Shown: piece after piece, positions 13,201 to 28,200 of the stretch | How positions within the stretch are numbered: the stretch's first letter is position 1 | How the letters are laid out: every line of letters starts with the position of its first letter | Assembly (NCBI RefSeq): GCF_037975245.1 | Contig: NC_092563.1 | Coordinates: 16,709,094-16,773,093, forward strand | Direction: 5' to 3' | Origin: Apostichopus japonicus | Taxonomy: Eukaryota > Echinodermata > Holothuroidea > Aspidochirotida > Stichopodidae | Length of the DNA: 64,000 nucleotides | Position numbers and translations under genes: made by a program | Notes under the pieces: generated by a model | The model's database searches: none | The model's input: the letters and a program-made list of their open reading frames with translations, nothing else | What the model was told of the DNA's origin: nothing

Positions 13201-16200
13201 GGGCTTTTTAGCACATCGCTCCCGCTTATTTTCGACCCTGTCAAGCACATTCGTTAATTCGCGAAGTTGGTATTGCTGCTATGCATACTGTGCCAAGAAA
13301 TTTGAAGTCACTAACCACGAGGGAAGCAAAATCGGCGACCCTGGCAGCGTAAATTGATGAAAGTATACACTGTGAAAGACGTATAGAGGGTGTCTTTATT
13401 TTAATATTTCGTAGTAAAAGAACAAACCTAATACATCAGTTGATATTTTCAACTTCCATATGTTTTTGAATAATGATATTTTCACCTTCCATATGTTTTT
13501 GAATAATCGGTATGAAATAACTGGTATTCCATGTAATTTTTACCGATTCCGATTATGTTCCGATTATGCAATATTCGTACCGATTCCGATTAGGTTAATC
13601 GGTTGAACACTACTCATTAACATTCATCAGTTGAAACAAAACAAATCTGGGTGGAGGGAGGTGTTTTAGTATGATCAATTAGAAGCTTATGTTGGGTATT
13701 ACCTGGTAGGTTAATGAATACAAATTATTGACCAACTGCTTAAGAGTTGTCTTGAAGCTAGACGTTCCACAAGGAGAATGGGACAAAGCATTGTATGTTA
13801 ATATTATTTTCCTAAGCTTGTTTCGTTGCTATTTTTCATTATGGTCCATGAGTCCAATGTAAATTGTTTTTGTTACTATTTCTTGGCATCAAACACAGGT
13901 GTCTCAGCGCTCGGGAAAGCTCTGTCAGAAAACAATTTCTTTCCGACAAGTCTCATGAGGCTTAATTTATCAGGAAATATCCTGAAGGATGGGAATATAG
14001 AGGTAGGTGTTTTCTAGACAAAGAATATTTTGATGGGAAGTAGGGAGGCGAGGGGGAGGGGGGCGGGCAAGAAGGAGGGGTAGAGGTTGGGATTGGACAG
14101 GGAGGAGAGTGGAATTTGTGTAATTGTTTGGGAATTTCCTGCTAAATGCTAGAACCCTACTCCAAACAATGCTCGCAACTTCCTGCCCCTACCCCCCCAC
14201 CCCTACTTTGGACCATTAACATTACATTCAAACCCATGTATAGTTGTTAGGTTTGTTAAGGCTAACTACTGGCTGATTGTGCCTTTTTTGAAGTAAAGAA
14301 AGTGTTCAAAACAACTTCTTAAAACATCAAGGAGACCTTTAATAGTTATCTCAAGCAAAAAATTTGTGTTTTACTCTGGTTTATATCAGAGGTAAGCGAC
14401 TACTTTGCTGTATATAAATATTCCTTTCCGTTAATGGATATTTTGTCTTCTGTGTTTACAGCTTTTATTGAACTTCCTAGCTCAGCCTAACCACCTGACT
14501 CACCTGGACCTATCAGAGTGTGGCATTGCACTGGACAGCATATTCTCAGCTCTCTTCCGGGGATGCATTAATCTCACCCATATCAACGTGTCTGGAAACG
14601 TCTACAGTCACAAGTAAGGAGTGATCAGTGTACGATGGTATATGGTAAATTTGCGATAGTGAGGGCGATATTGTCCTTTTGAAAGGATAGCGGTGATGAT
14701 GATCTGGCTGATTATTGCTCAGTGCTTTAGTTCTATCCCTAAACTATGTGATTCCATCGCTGGTTTGACCAAATTCCGTCAGAAATAGAGAACATTATAC
14801 TTGTAAAGGTCGGGAGTCAAACTGCTAGGAACGAAGAATAATTTCCCTAAATTCGTGTGGGTGTTGGACTTTAGTGCATAATTTGGCTTTAAGTGTGAAA
14901 TAATTCACAAAAAGGTCTCAAAATACAAGACCGATGTGTCACTGTTTCACCGTGGCAATCACTTTGCCGTTTCCCTTACGTGTTTGTAAGTTAATATGAC
15001 GTCATATATCGTGACAAAACACTTGTTTCGCAGTTCACTAGAATGGTGTCATGTGGAGTGATTAGTGAGTTTCGTATTCAGATAGTGACAAAATGATGAG
15101 GTTTTGAAAGTTTTTGACATTATAAACCTTAACCTTTATTATATCTTTACTCATATAATGCCATCGCCATAGTAATGGGAAATATGCCATCACCGTCACA
15201 ATTGTTATTATTCTGTATTAATAGAGATGCGTTTCAGATTTTAATTGCTGAAGTTTGTAAACATGACCTAGGCATGTTAGTGGTTTTAGTGTCAACACCT
15301 TGTTTTTTTTACAATCTCCTTGAAGATAGAAACAAGAGAAAGATTGAAGAGAAGGAAGAATAAGGGATTCCCCCTGTCAGTGGCGATATAACGTCACACA
15401 TTGACAAAGGGGAACCCACTGATATGACTTTCAATACCTTCATAACTTTGAAATGGAGCAAACTTTTCCATAGATATTTTGAGGAAGTTCTTCACACTGA
15501 ACTCAGTCATGTATGATAATGGTTGGCTTTTCCTTTTCTATTTTATTTTCTTCTTCTTCTCTTTATCAGGAAAGGGAAGGATATAAATGTACCCAAGGCA
15601 GTCAAACAATTTTTTGCTACAACAACAAATCTTCAGAGCCTAAATATAGCAAATTGTAAACTGTACCCTGATGCAATCAAGTAAGTGTTATTTTTTCTTT
15701 TTTAATTTTCTCTCTTGTTACTGTCAGGATTTTTAAACTCGCAAGTTATTAGAAGGAAGAGTCGCCTTGCCCTGTTATGAATGGTTTAATAGATATGAAA
15801 GTGTTGATAATATTTAGGTGGTTGTTCAGTGACCGTATTACCGCACTATTATCATCTGACACTGAGTCATCAAAAAACAATCGTGAAGCAGGGAGGAGTT
15901 TTGCTTCTTTTTTATTTTTACTTTATAAGCAGGAATGTAATAAGAAATTAGACAATTAGACATAAGGAAATTAAGGCATACAGTTTAGTATAATTTCAAA
16001 CTAAGGAAACGGACAGTAATAGTAGATAACACAACACACATAGTTAGTTGTATCATGGTTCTACAAGACTTTTAGTACAAGTACAACAGCATGAGTATGA
16101 GTACAACAGCACAAGTAAGAGTACAACAGCATGAGTTTCAGTACAACAGCATGAGTACCAGTACAACAGCATGAGTACGAGTACAACAGCATGATTACGA

Positions 16201-19200
16201 GTATAACAGCACAAGTAAGAGTACAACAGCTTGAGTACCAGTACAACAGCATGAGTAAGAGTACAACAGCATGAGTACGAGTACAACAGCATGAGTAAGA
16301 GTACAACAGCATGAGTACCAGTACAACAGCATGAGTAAGAGTACAACAGCATGAGTACAGAGTACAACAGTATGGGTACGAGAACAATAGCATTAGTCCG
16401 AATACAACAGCATTAGTACGAGTACAACAGCATGAGTACCAGTACAACAGCAAGAGTATGAGAACAATAGCCTGAGAATGAGTACAACAGCAAGAGTATG
16501 AGTAGAACATCATGATTAAGAGTACAAAAGCATGAGTAAGACTACAACAGCAAGAGTATGAGAACAACAGCATGAGTAAGAGTACAACAGCCTGAGACTG
16601 AGTACAACAGCGCAAGTACGAGTACAATAGCCTGAGAATGAGTACAACAGCAAGAGTATGAGTACAACAACATGAGTAAGAGTACAACATCATGAGTATG
16701 AGTACAACAGCATGAGTTAGAGTACAACAGCATGAGTAAGAGTACAACAGCATGGGTAAAAGTACAACAGCATGATTACAAGTACAACAGCATTAGTATG
16801 AGTACAATAGCCTGAGAATGAATACAGCAGCATGAGTACAAGTACAACATCATGTGTAAGAGTACAACAGCATGGGTAAAAGTACAACAGCATGATAACA
16901 AGTACAACAGCATGAGTACAATAGCCTGAGAATGAGTACAACAGCACAAATACGAGCACAACAGTGTGGGTACGAGTACAACATGAGTAGGAGTACAACA
17001 GGATGAGTACAACAAAACAAGTAAGAGTACAACAGCACAAGTAAGAGTACAACAGCATGAGTAGGAGTACAACAGCATGAGTAAGATAAAAACAGTACAA
17101 GTACAAGTGGAATTTTCCTTGAAATGAGTACCAATACTCTAATTTCAATGATGTAATCTTGTATCTACACTAGATATACAAGTGCACTAAATTTTTTGAG
17201 TACAAAAAAAAAGAGTATAAATCTACAATCGTGAGTACAAGTACAGACAGCTATACTAGAATATATGAGTACAAGGATGGACTGATTTCAAGGTGTGTGT
17301 TCCAGTCATTTCTGCAGTGTCAACATTCTCTAGAATACAAATGGCCTCCCTTATCAAAAAATATGTCCTCAGAGTATTATTTTGTGAACCTGACATTTAT
17401 GCAGGTGTTGTAATTTCTTATCAGCAGAACCAAAAAACCGAATTATTTTGTTACATTTTCCCAATTTTTTTTAAAGTTTCAGATTATATGCAATAAATCC
17501 ATCCTCCAAGATTCCTGCAAAATCAACCTAGTAATTGATTAACATCAAATCTAACGAGTTAAATGAAAAACAAAAGTGAAAGCGAGACAGACATATACAG
17601 ATAAATGTAGTAGAATAATTAGCATAATCATGTGATGTATTAAAGATCATATGCATTCCATATTCACTATTGTGTAGTTGTACTATTATTAGTATTCCCG
17701 CTACTGTAGGAATCACTGTAAGAGCTTGAATTTCAAATATTTCAATTCCAGAGAAATTATGCTTGGAATCAAAATTAATTAGCATAATCATGTTATGCAT
17801 TAATGATCAGTTGGATTCCATGTTTACTATTGTGTAATTGTACCATTATTAGTATTCTGGCAACTGTAGGAATCACCACTGCAAGAGCTTGGATTTTAAA
17901 TATTTCCAATTCCAGAGAAATTCTGCTTGGAACCAAATAATTAGCCGTAATCATTAGTTGCATTCCATATTCACTATTGTGTAATTGTACTATAATAAGT
18001 ATTCTGGCTATTGTAGGAATCACCACTGTAAGAGCTTGGATTTCAAATATTTCAATTTCAGAGAAATTATGCTGGGAATCGGAAGCAATCGAAGTCTGGA
18101 AAATGTAGAAGTCAACCTGCACTCTAACGAAGTAAGTTTCTGCTTCTTCAACAATGGTTAATAAAAGTCTATAAATGGCTTCAATGTCACAGATGAAAAA
18201 GCAAGTCCAATTATCTTATCATTTCCAAGAATGTTACGTTTACAGCAATAGTAACCATTTCAATAATTGAATGTTATTTTCAATTATTGATAACATTCAA
18301 GGACAACTATTGTTCAAGGGTCATTGGTAACGGAACAATAAACAACCCATTAAACAATTGGTTGCCAGTTAACGATTATTAAAATTACAACAGACAGACG
18401 CCATGTCGTCGTTGGTTTTCGTTTCAATTGTTTCATAGTTCGAGAAGAATAACCACTCCAAAAATGTTCAATATTTAAAAACCTCTCTGAATGACATGAA
18501 GATCATTGTAACATTTTCTTGTCACTTCATCAATTGTAGTGTCATTTCAACAACGGTTTATCATTTCAATATATGGATACCGTCCACCAACAGAACATCA
18601 TATCAATAACGATGAATATTTCAACAGTGGCTACCACCTCAATAATAATGATGACCATTTAAAACAATGGTCAGTATTCCAGCATTGTCTTTCATTTGCA
18701 ACAATGGTTACCAATGGTTGAACGATGGGAAGCATTTTCAAATATGTTTCCGATATTAACGTAAAAAGAATATCAATATGATAATGGAACAGAATCCTGT
18801 AACCAGTCGGTGGGACTGCAATCTTCTCATAGACTGGCTAAATGTTATTTAGAAGAACCATCCAAGCATGCTAGCAGTCTTGACAGCAATTGTCTTGTGA
18901 ATAGGTAGTAAACAGAGTAACTCGTTCGTTAAATTTTGTTGTTGTTGCTAGTTTGTTTATATTTCGATAAACCTTAATCTCTCTAAATTTAATAATTAAA
19001 TAAAAATATTGTTCCATCTCAGCTCAGACAGGAAGGTGCGAAAGTCATCGCGAGTTGCATCGCAAACGTTCCAAACATCACCAGCCTTAATCTGGGCAAT
19101 AATGATTTCTGCGCAGACATGGGGAGCTTGATGGCTTGGATAAGTCAGAATAAAGTCCTCACCCATCTGGACATCAGTGAAAACTTTGACAATGTCAGGC

Positions 19201-22200
19201 AGAGGTAGGTTGTTGTTTAAAGTCGGAGAGGTACCACAATGGGCTCTGTGTATAATCTGTAAGCCATGAGGTTGGTTGCTAATAAAAGTTATAGGGAGAA
19301 GTTAGAGAGCACCCAACTTGTAAGATGGTACAAAGAAGCACAAGTATATATTGTCAGTCACTTAAAGCAGTTTCTCGTGTTTGTGTTTGTAAAGTAACAT
19401 TTCTCTCCGCAAGTATAAACACGATGGAAAACAGAAAGATAAACTTTTCTTTTAAGTTTACATGAAAAGCTGATTTTTCAATAAAAAGCTTTCATGATCT
19501 AAGTATCTTAATAAGACTAGTCATTTTGATTTCCATTAAATTTTCAGTTTCAATAAATCAAAAAAGTTTAATTTATCATTTCTAAGACAAATTTATTTAT
19601 TTGTAGTTTGAATAATTTATTTCAGGAATCTCCAGTCGATATTGGACTCAATTGTGGACGTCATACAAACAGAAACATCTGTAAGTTTTGTTAATTTAGT
19701 TGTTTTATTTCTGGGTTTTTGTTTTGGTTGATGTTGTTGCTGTTTCTACGTATTCAAGAAGCATTGCAAACTGATTACTGAGAGGGAGCATAGGTAAATA
19801 TGACAAGACACAATTTGTTGCTAACAATAAAACATTTGGACCCGGATGTCAGATGAATTAGTTTGTTAGTTACATTTCTGAGTTCTCCTCACTCTCCAAT
19901 TTCACTCTCCAATATTAATCTGAACCACATGCAAAAAGCCACCTTTGAGAATACTTGAACTTCTTTAACCATCTTCTTCATCATGTGTTGGTGTTCTACA
20001 TCCCACAATATCTTTTGCAGAAGCAAACATATATTTATAAACAAAACAAAAAAAATAAGAAGAAAATGTTCTTATTCCTCCCCCACGGGCCCCACCTCGC
20101 CTTTCCAAGTATAATGGAATGATTAAACAATAGCATTCATTGTTGATTACCGATGTATTTAATATGATACGTATCCTTACCTCTTTGCAGCCCATTAGAA
20201 GTTTATTAAAGATAAGAAGAAAATATTCTCATGCCTCCCAAACAGGCTCTACACCCCCCTCTCCAAGTATAATGGATCAATTAAACAATAGCATTCATTG
20301 TTGATTACCGATGTATTTAATTAGATACATATACTTACATCTTTGCAGCCCATTAGAAGTTTATCAATCGCAAAGAACAAATTAAAGTTTGAGACGATAC
20401 CAATCATCAACGCACTAGGGAGTAACACAACTCTAACAAGCATCGATATCAGGTACTATGTTTGACAAATGTCTTTGTTTTATCATTTGAAGGATTGAAA
20501 GGACATAATGTCATATAAGTGGTGTTAATCATTCAATGACAAGAACAATTCTTTGAAAGCAGCAGATCTTTGAAGCAAGAAAATATTATAATTGAAATAT
20601 TTTCTTTCTGATAATATTGGTATCAATGATATTCTTCAGTGCTTAAGGGTGTGTGTTTGTGGGCAGGGGCGGGGGAGGGGGAATGGCGGTGTGCAGGGGT
20701 GTATTTATGTTACAGAAAGTAGCAGACAACAGCAAAAACATTATTATTGGTATGATTTACTGTCTTTATCTGTGTGTTTTTTCTCAAGTATTAACTAGGA
20801 ATAGGTGACTTCATTGGTATGGATAATTATTATATGGTAGGTCCGAAGAGACATCAAAAAGTAAGCTTACTTAATTGTGAAAAATGGAAATGTTTGATTT
20901 TTATCCGAATGTTGAGATTTCTTATATAGTTATCTCAAAAATTAGACTGTTTATGTCAAAAGTTTGACTTTTATCTTGATCTAGGAAAAGGGGGGAAATT
21001 GCTGCATAAAAAGTCAATTTTATTTATAAAATGTTGAACTATCGAGACAAGATTTTTCTAAGCCAAAATCTGATGATAGTAAATCAGTTTGGTTTCATTT
21101 CTACCGCCCATTTCTGGGTAAGGATCCTACAACCCCTACTGAGATTCTAAAAATATAATAACTCCATGTTTCTTGAATTTTCTTTTTTCTATTTTTCTTT
21201 TTACTTTTTATTTTGGTTAACGCAGTGGCAATCAAATGGGTGACATTGGCGCCAGGATGCTCGCAAAGGCACTCCAGATTAATTGCAAACTGGAGAAGAT
21301 CATGCTGGATAATAACTGTATCAGTCCCAAAGGCTTTCAGGATATTGCAGACGCTTTAGAAAGGTAAACATATTGATTGATAAGCTGGTGTAGAACCTGA
21401 ATTAATCAGATAAAAGCTCTTTCTGAATATGAAAATAGTCTGGACAATTCAGTTTTTTGCTATACCATTCTTTAGTCTGCTAAGTCCTGTAACGTACAAA
21501 GTGTTCCAAATATAGTGCAATTCAGTATTGTGTAGTGTTTTGTAAACATTTATTCGTCCACATAAAAATGTGCGTTTTCTGCCATTCTGAGATATCACTA
21601 GGATTATGTTAATCAGATTTATTATATTTGCTTTTACTATGAGTTATGGCGTATCCCTAGTGTTATGAAATGATGAATGCTTAGTTATCAGATCTGGAGA
21701 CTCCACGATCCGGACACTCCATGATATTGATTCTCAATGATCCAGATACCGCATGATCCAGATACCCCATGACTTGGATAATCAATGATCCAGATAACCA
21801 TGATCCTGATACCCCTTGATCCAGATAGCCCATGATTGGGATACCCATGATCCAGGTACCCATGATCAAGATACCTCTTGATCCGGATATCCCATTATCT
21901 GGATAAACATTGTCCGTTCAGATACCCCTTGATCCAGATACCCCATGATCAAGATACTTCCTGATCCGGATAACCCATACCTTTGATTGTTTATACAGAA
22001 ATTACAGTCTAAAGAGTATACCGCCCCCAATGGCAGACCTTACTGCTTGTTCCAAGTCTGGTTCATCATCTGAGAAAGCAGAAGCGGCATTTCAAAGGAT
22101 ACAATCCTTTCTACAGCGTAATCATAGTCCTCAAAAGTTTGCGGACGCTCAGGCCTTTAGGTTGCAACAAGGATTTCTGTACACAACATCTCATCAGGTA

Positions 22201-25200
22201 AATGCAATCAGGGGGGTATGTTCCCTAAAGGACGGTATGATCCCTAAAGTACGGAATGATCCCTTAAGGATTGTATGATCCCTAAAGGATGGTATGATCC
22301 CTTAAGGATTGTTTGATCCCTAAAGGATGGTATGATTCCTTGAGGATTGTATGATCACTTGAGGAGAGCATGATCCCTTAAGGACGGTATGATCCCTTAA
22401 GGATGGTAAGATACCTTAAGGATGGTATGATTCCTTAAGAATGATAGGAACATTTAGGGATGGTATGATCCCTTAAGGACGGTACAATTCCTTAAGGATG
22501 GTATGATTACTTGAGGAGAGTATGATCCCTTAAATACGGTATGATCCCTGAAGGTCTTTTGGCTGTAGATATACTCACTTTCTGTTATACAACGTCTGTA
22601 TGTCTTCTTTGCTGGAAGTTTGTCTGAATGCAGGATACATCAAAATCACCAAAGTATTATAAAAAAAACTGTTTGATCAGTGAACTGCTAGGAAAGGAAA
22701 GCTATACCAACAAGTGGAAGTACCTTAGTCCATTCATCTTCAAGTAATGAGTGATTGTGAGCAGTAGTATTAAACTGAGTAAAGTGTGTGTAACTACATA
22801 TCTGTCGCCACTCTTGCATTTGACATGTCCTTTAGCTCTTTTATTCACATCACTCTCTCCTCCTTCACTCTGCCCCCTCTCCCTCCCCCCAACTCAGTTT
22901 CTTCTCTTCCCGTACATCCCCATACTTACTCTAAAGGGAAATGACTGTGTCATTTAACTCAGCATTTTTTAAAGGAGTAATGAGCTGAGTTTCTTTTTCA
23001 AATCCTGCTTTATAAATTCATTATTGCTAGATTTTAAGATTTTTGTAATTTAGAACTGTTCTGTCTGTGTCATATTACCAAACCGGTGGTATTATTTCTC
23101 TGTAATAGCTCGTAGACAAGTTGGTCGTCCAGATTCAAGATGCTTGCAAGGAACTAGCAGAATGTTACGAGGGAGACGTTCAGGAGAATATCGATAAAGC
23201 CACCGGTTTTATCAAAGATGCAGACAACTCGAAACAAGTAAGTTAAGTGAGATGGATTTACCGTTAAAGATGATGTGATGATTGCAATTTCCCCTTAGTG
23301 GGATGTGTGATCTGGTCTTAGAAAGCTCGGACTGTTGAAATAAAAAGACATATTGTATCACTTACTATAGTATCACAGCTGCTCCAGCCGAGCCTCTAAG
23401 CATTCTCCGTTTTTGATAACCATTTGATCCTGCTCTTATCGTAACAGCATCATACATACAAATATCGATGACTGACGGGGCAATGTTTTTGGAGGCAGGA
23501 AACCAAACCAAATTTTAAATTCAAAACTTGCTACAACATTTCCTGGAAAGTCCTGCACGATTAGACCGTATCAGACACAAAGATGTGTAGATTAAAAAAA
23601 AAGAAAGGTGGTCCATGTTGTTAATTTTCTTTGTACATTTTTGTGCGCCCTCACACCTCTAGCTTCTGGAGGTCCTCCACGCAGAATCTCGGAAGAGTGA
23701 ATCCGACGACGTGACCTCAAAACTGAAAGAGATGGCGACTCAAATCCACAACTCTGTTGAAGATAACCTCAAGGTAAGGCAGAGAAACCTGGTGTATTTC
23801 TGCGCTGATTGCGACTATAACAATCAGTTATTTTATTAAAAAACTTGACTCTTGTGGTTTCCACATTACACAGAGATGTTGAATGTATTATTAAATAATG
23901 GTGATGACTACGAATACAACAAAGAAGATAAGTAGACACATATGCGTGTCCGAGTAATTGAATGCCTTGTAGCTTTGTACATCATGGTTGAGGGGGCTGC
24001 GTAATTTATTAGCTCATTTGGAAGACAGCGCATTTCTCCCAGACGTAAAAGCCACCTTCCTTTTGTCCGGCTTGGGTTCTAACCCGACCTCCCAGATTCT
24101 CAGTTTTATTGCATCGCCTTTTATCTGCTCAAACATGGTACATTCAGCTGTTGTGCTAGCTGAATGTGCCTTTCATAATGTTATATCACAAGCTGTGTCA
24201 CAATGTCACCAAACTAGCAAACATCTCTTCAAGGTCTTGTAACTTCTGCCTTAAGCCAAATGTCCCTTGCATGATGGTAGGGATATCCATTAGTTTGATA
24301 TTACCTCACAAGGGGTGACATGAAATCCCTGTGCTGATATGGTATTCCCTTCTCATGCTGTCATTATAATCACTCAACTCCCCCCCCCCCCTCCAGTCTG
24401 CTATCAAACACTCCTTGAGAGTGTAATCATGATCTTCCATATTTGCTATGTTTAACACCTGTGCCCTAAGGTTGTTACCATTCTGTTTGAATGGTGCTAC
24501 TTCAGCTTTTTATAATATGCCTATTATTGGTATCGTCAAGGTTTTATCATGATAACTTCAGGTAGCTACCATTTGTTTTTCGATCGCTTCATGACATTCT
24601 ATGGACAAGATGCTTCTGTGATCTTTCATTGTGCTGCTATCCAGTACCAATTATATAGTGCTATGCGTGTTTATGTGTTTCTCATTGAGATGAGAGACGT
24701 ATAAGTTCTGAAAAGATTGCACCATCTTCGTTTCACTTTTCTTTTTATTTAGTTGTAAAATATGTTTCTTTGCCAGAGTCGGGGTATACACCCTGCTGTT
24801 ACTGGTAAAACACTGGTCTTTTCCTTGCTTCCTTCCATACTTCCATACTTCCTTCCATACTTCATTCCATTCTTCTCATACAGAAAACCGCTGAGGGTAT
24901 GATCGATGGTACCAAGGAGAAATGTCCTCACATAATGGAGAATCATGAGCTAGAAGAAAGTGTTCAGGCTGTGTGCAAGAATCGAAGCACAGTCCCTGAA
25001 AAATTTGTATTAAGCCTTATAGAGCAGCTCAATGCCCAACTTTCCAACCAAATGAGGTGAGTTTGACATGAATAACCAATAAGTACTTCAAACTGTTTCA
25101 TCTTTACTATCTGAAAGCTGTATCGTACATTGGGTTTGTATAAACTCTGTGTCAATCTGAAGAGGCCGTGTGGTAAAATGCAGAAGAATGCAAAAGAGTG

Positions 25201-28200
25201 AATGTTTGACTGTCTAGGTTTCTCAGTTTTTTTTAAATTTCATCAGTATTAAACTTTCTTGTTGAAATTATACTATTTTTAACTCTATGAAATAAGCAAG
25301 TTAAATATTATAAGGAAATGCAAAAATGTTGTTTTCAGCTGAATTGCCGTAATGACGTCAATAGTTGACAGATTCATTGACAATATCTTACCAAATTTGG
25401 TAGGAAAAAAATTCACATCAGACAAATGCTATGAGGATGGAAGCTGACATAATGATGCAGAAAATTTACAGCAATTGTACTATTAAAGCTATGAACTTTA
25501 ACCATCGGAATATCCCTTTCAGTTGTCTTGTTGTACTTCAACTGTAAACTTTGTTTCACTCTGAACAAGGCATATGATGTTCACACGTAGATTGGTTATT
25601 CCTACATCTGGCTAACAGATGTATACGATCTTAGCTAATTAGCTGCTCTTCATTTATTATTATTATTATTGAATAATTAAACATTCAGTCCGGTTCAGAC
25701 ACCATTGGCCACCGCAAATAGCATCTAAATGCTTTGTAGTTTCATTTTGCAAAATGTTTGAAGTTTTTGTTCGCCTACATTGTAACTTTCCTGACGCAAT
25801 TTTGGTTAACGTAAATTGACAATTTTTTGTTCCAAGCACCTTAGCTTGTTCCCGATGAGTTTCACTTTGCTACCACCAGATGGTAGGAAATGGAACATAA
25901 AATGCCGATTTATCATACAACACCTCACAGTCACCTTCATATGCCCGTTTGATATTCACTTATTGCTATTGTAGAGATAGTTGTTCGGTGAAAGTTGCCT
26001 TAAGGAATAAATTCAGTTTTGTATTCTGCTCAAAATTCTTCCCTGAAATGCTTATCAATTGTTGTAACATCTTTAATATCAAAAAGTAGTCGTTTCATGT
26101 TTCCCTCTTTCTTTCTTTCTTCTTTGCAGCGAAGCCAATCTTGCCATGGCAGCCCATATTTCTGATACCATTATTGATGAAATTATTGATAAATTGATGA
26201 ATTGTCATCAATCATTGGTAAGTATATTTAACCAACTTGAAAAATTAACTCTAGTGTTACCCATAGCATCAACCTACCTGTGAGCCATACACAGAGGTTT
26301 TGAGAGCAAAACTGTTTTTTTGTTTATTAATAGTGAAGTTTATCATAGTTGTTAGGCCAAGTGGGAACACATTTATTTCATTTATGTAAGAAAGAAGAAA
26401 GCACATCATATCCTCCACTATGCACATATAGGTAACCATTCTAGCTATCCATGTGAGGGGTGCACAACTTTTTGTTTCTTCATACTTTTGTTTATTATTT
26501 TAATTTTTTTTTATCATTTATTCTTCGTGCGGTTTTGGATTACTTAGTTCCTTCTCTGTTGAGAGGTTTTTAATCCATTATATCTGGGAGTTCGCTAAAA
26601 TCCTTCTTTACATTTCCAAACCCATTATTGTGCTGACATTGTATTGAACAACAAAATGATTCATTTAAAAAAAATTTGTTTTGTGATTGTGGAAGCTTAA
26701 CATAGATACACTAATCAGAACGTTGTAAACAATAATGTTTTATAAAATATCTTTTTCAATGAATTTATCAATTTTTATTTTCATAATTTATGTTTGGGGT
26801 GTTTATTTTGCTCAGGGAGTTGCAATCATTATGCAGTATTTTTGCTTCAGAATCATGGACCGTTTTGGTTTAATACTTTCTATTCCTATACTTTGTTTGT
26901 GGAGTTGTGAAGGAATGTGGTATACAGCTCATTAGATCGGCACTTAGCCAGTAATAACCAACAAAAACAGTCAGTCGTTCTACACACACTTGCTTTATAC
27001 ACATGATAAAATATTAATGCAATGATGATAAGATATCAACCTGAAACAAGCAAGCAGAAAACAAAAACAACAGCAATAACTAAAACAAAAACAATTAAAG
27101 AAGGCAATATATTTAATTAAACGAGCAACATATCTTGATGCCAAGCTTCTACCGACCTATTTTTTTTATTAGCTTGATGTGTTCTTCTATTGCTTTATTT
27201 TAAAGGGTATATTAAACTGTAAAAAGTAGGTTACCATCTTCCCACAGGTAAAATGAAAGCTAAATAGGCTTAGACTTAGATGGTGGCAGTAGTGGGATGT
27301 CAGCTTGTCTGATATCAAGTTGGTTAAATCTTGATAGCTAAACTTATAATCCAAGATTAAATTTCATCAAATGTAGCAAATGCCCATTACCCTGTCTGTA
27401 TTTTGTGCGTGTTTTTGTCCCTTCTGTTACTTGTAATTTAGCCTTTGAAGAAGATCCTGCTAGGATCGAAACGTCAGGCCAACTTACTTTTACACAAAGT
27501 TGTTATTACATAGTCTGACTGTTGCAAAAAAGAAGGCTGCCATCTTTCCACAGGCAAAATGAAAGCTAAATAGGCTTAGACTTTTATGGTGGCAGTAGTG
27601 GGATGTAAGTTGTCTGATATCAAGGTGGTTAAAATCTTGATAGTGAAACTTGTAATCCAAGATTCAATTTCACCAAATGTAGCAAGTCAAAGTTTGCTTT
27701 CACCAAAGTTGTTATTGCATCTAGTTAAAGAGTTCGCAAAGTCGGACACCATTTCTACCACAGGTAAAATGACGCAAAATAAATAGGCTTAGATTGATGG
27801 GCTTGTAGTGTCCTGTTGAAAAATGTAAAAACATAAAGTTGTTATAGCATAGTTTAAATGTTGCAAACAGTATGCTGCCATCTTCCCACAGCCAAAATGA
27901 AAGCTAAATAGGCTTAGACTTATATGGTGGCAGTAGTGGGATGTAAGCTTGTCTGATATCAAGTTGGTTAAAATCTTGATAGTGAAACTTATAATCCAAG
28001 ATTCAATTTCACCAAATGTAGCAAGTCAAAGTTTTGCTTTCACCAAAGTTGTTATTGCATAGCTATAAAGTTTGCAAACGGTAATCGGACACCAGGACAC
28101 CATTTCTCTCACTAGCAAAATGACACAAAATAAATAGGCTTTCATAGATTGATGGGCTTGTAGTGTGTTGTTGAAAAGTGTATCAACATTTTATAGTGCT

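Noticed and set aside
16053-17148. Minus-strand cysteine-rich open frames ([10 protein letters not shown] repeats)
   Set aside because: Product of the 20-bp minisatellite (three units = 60 bp); no start context or splice support.
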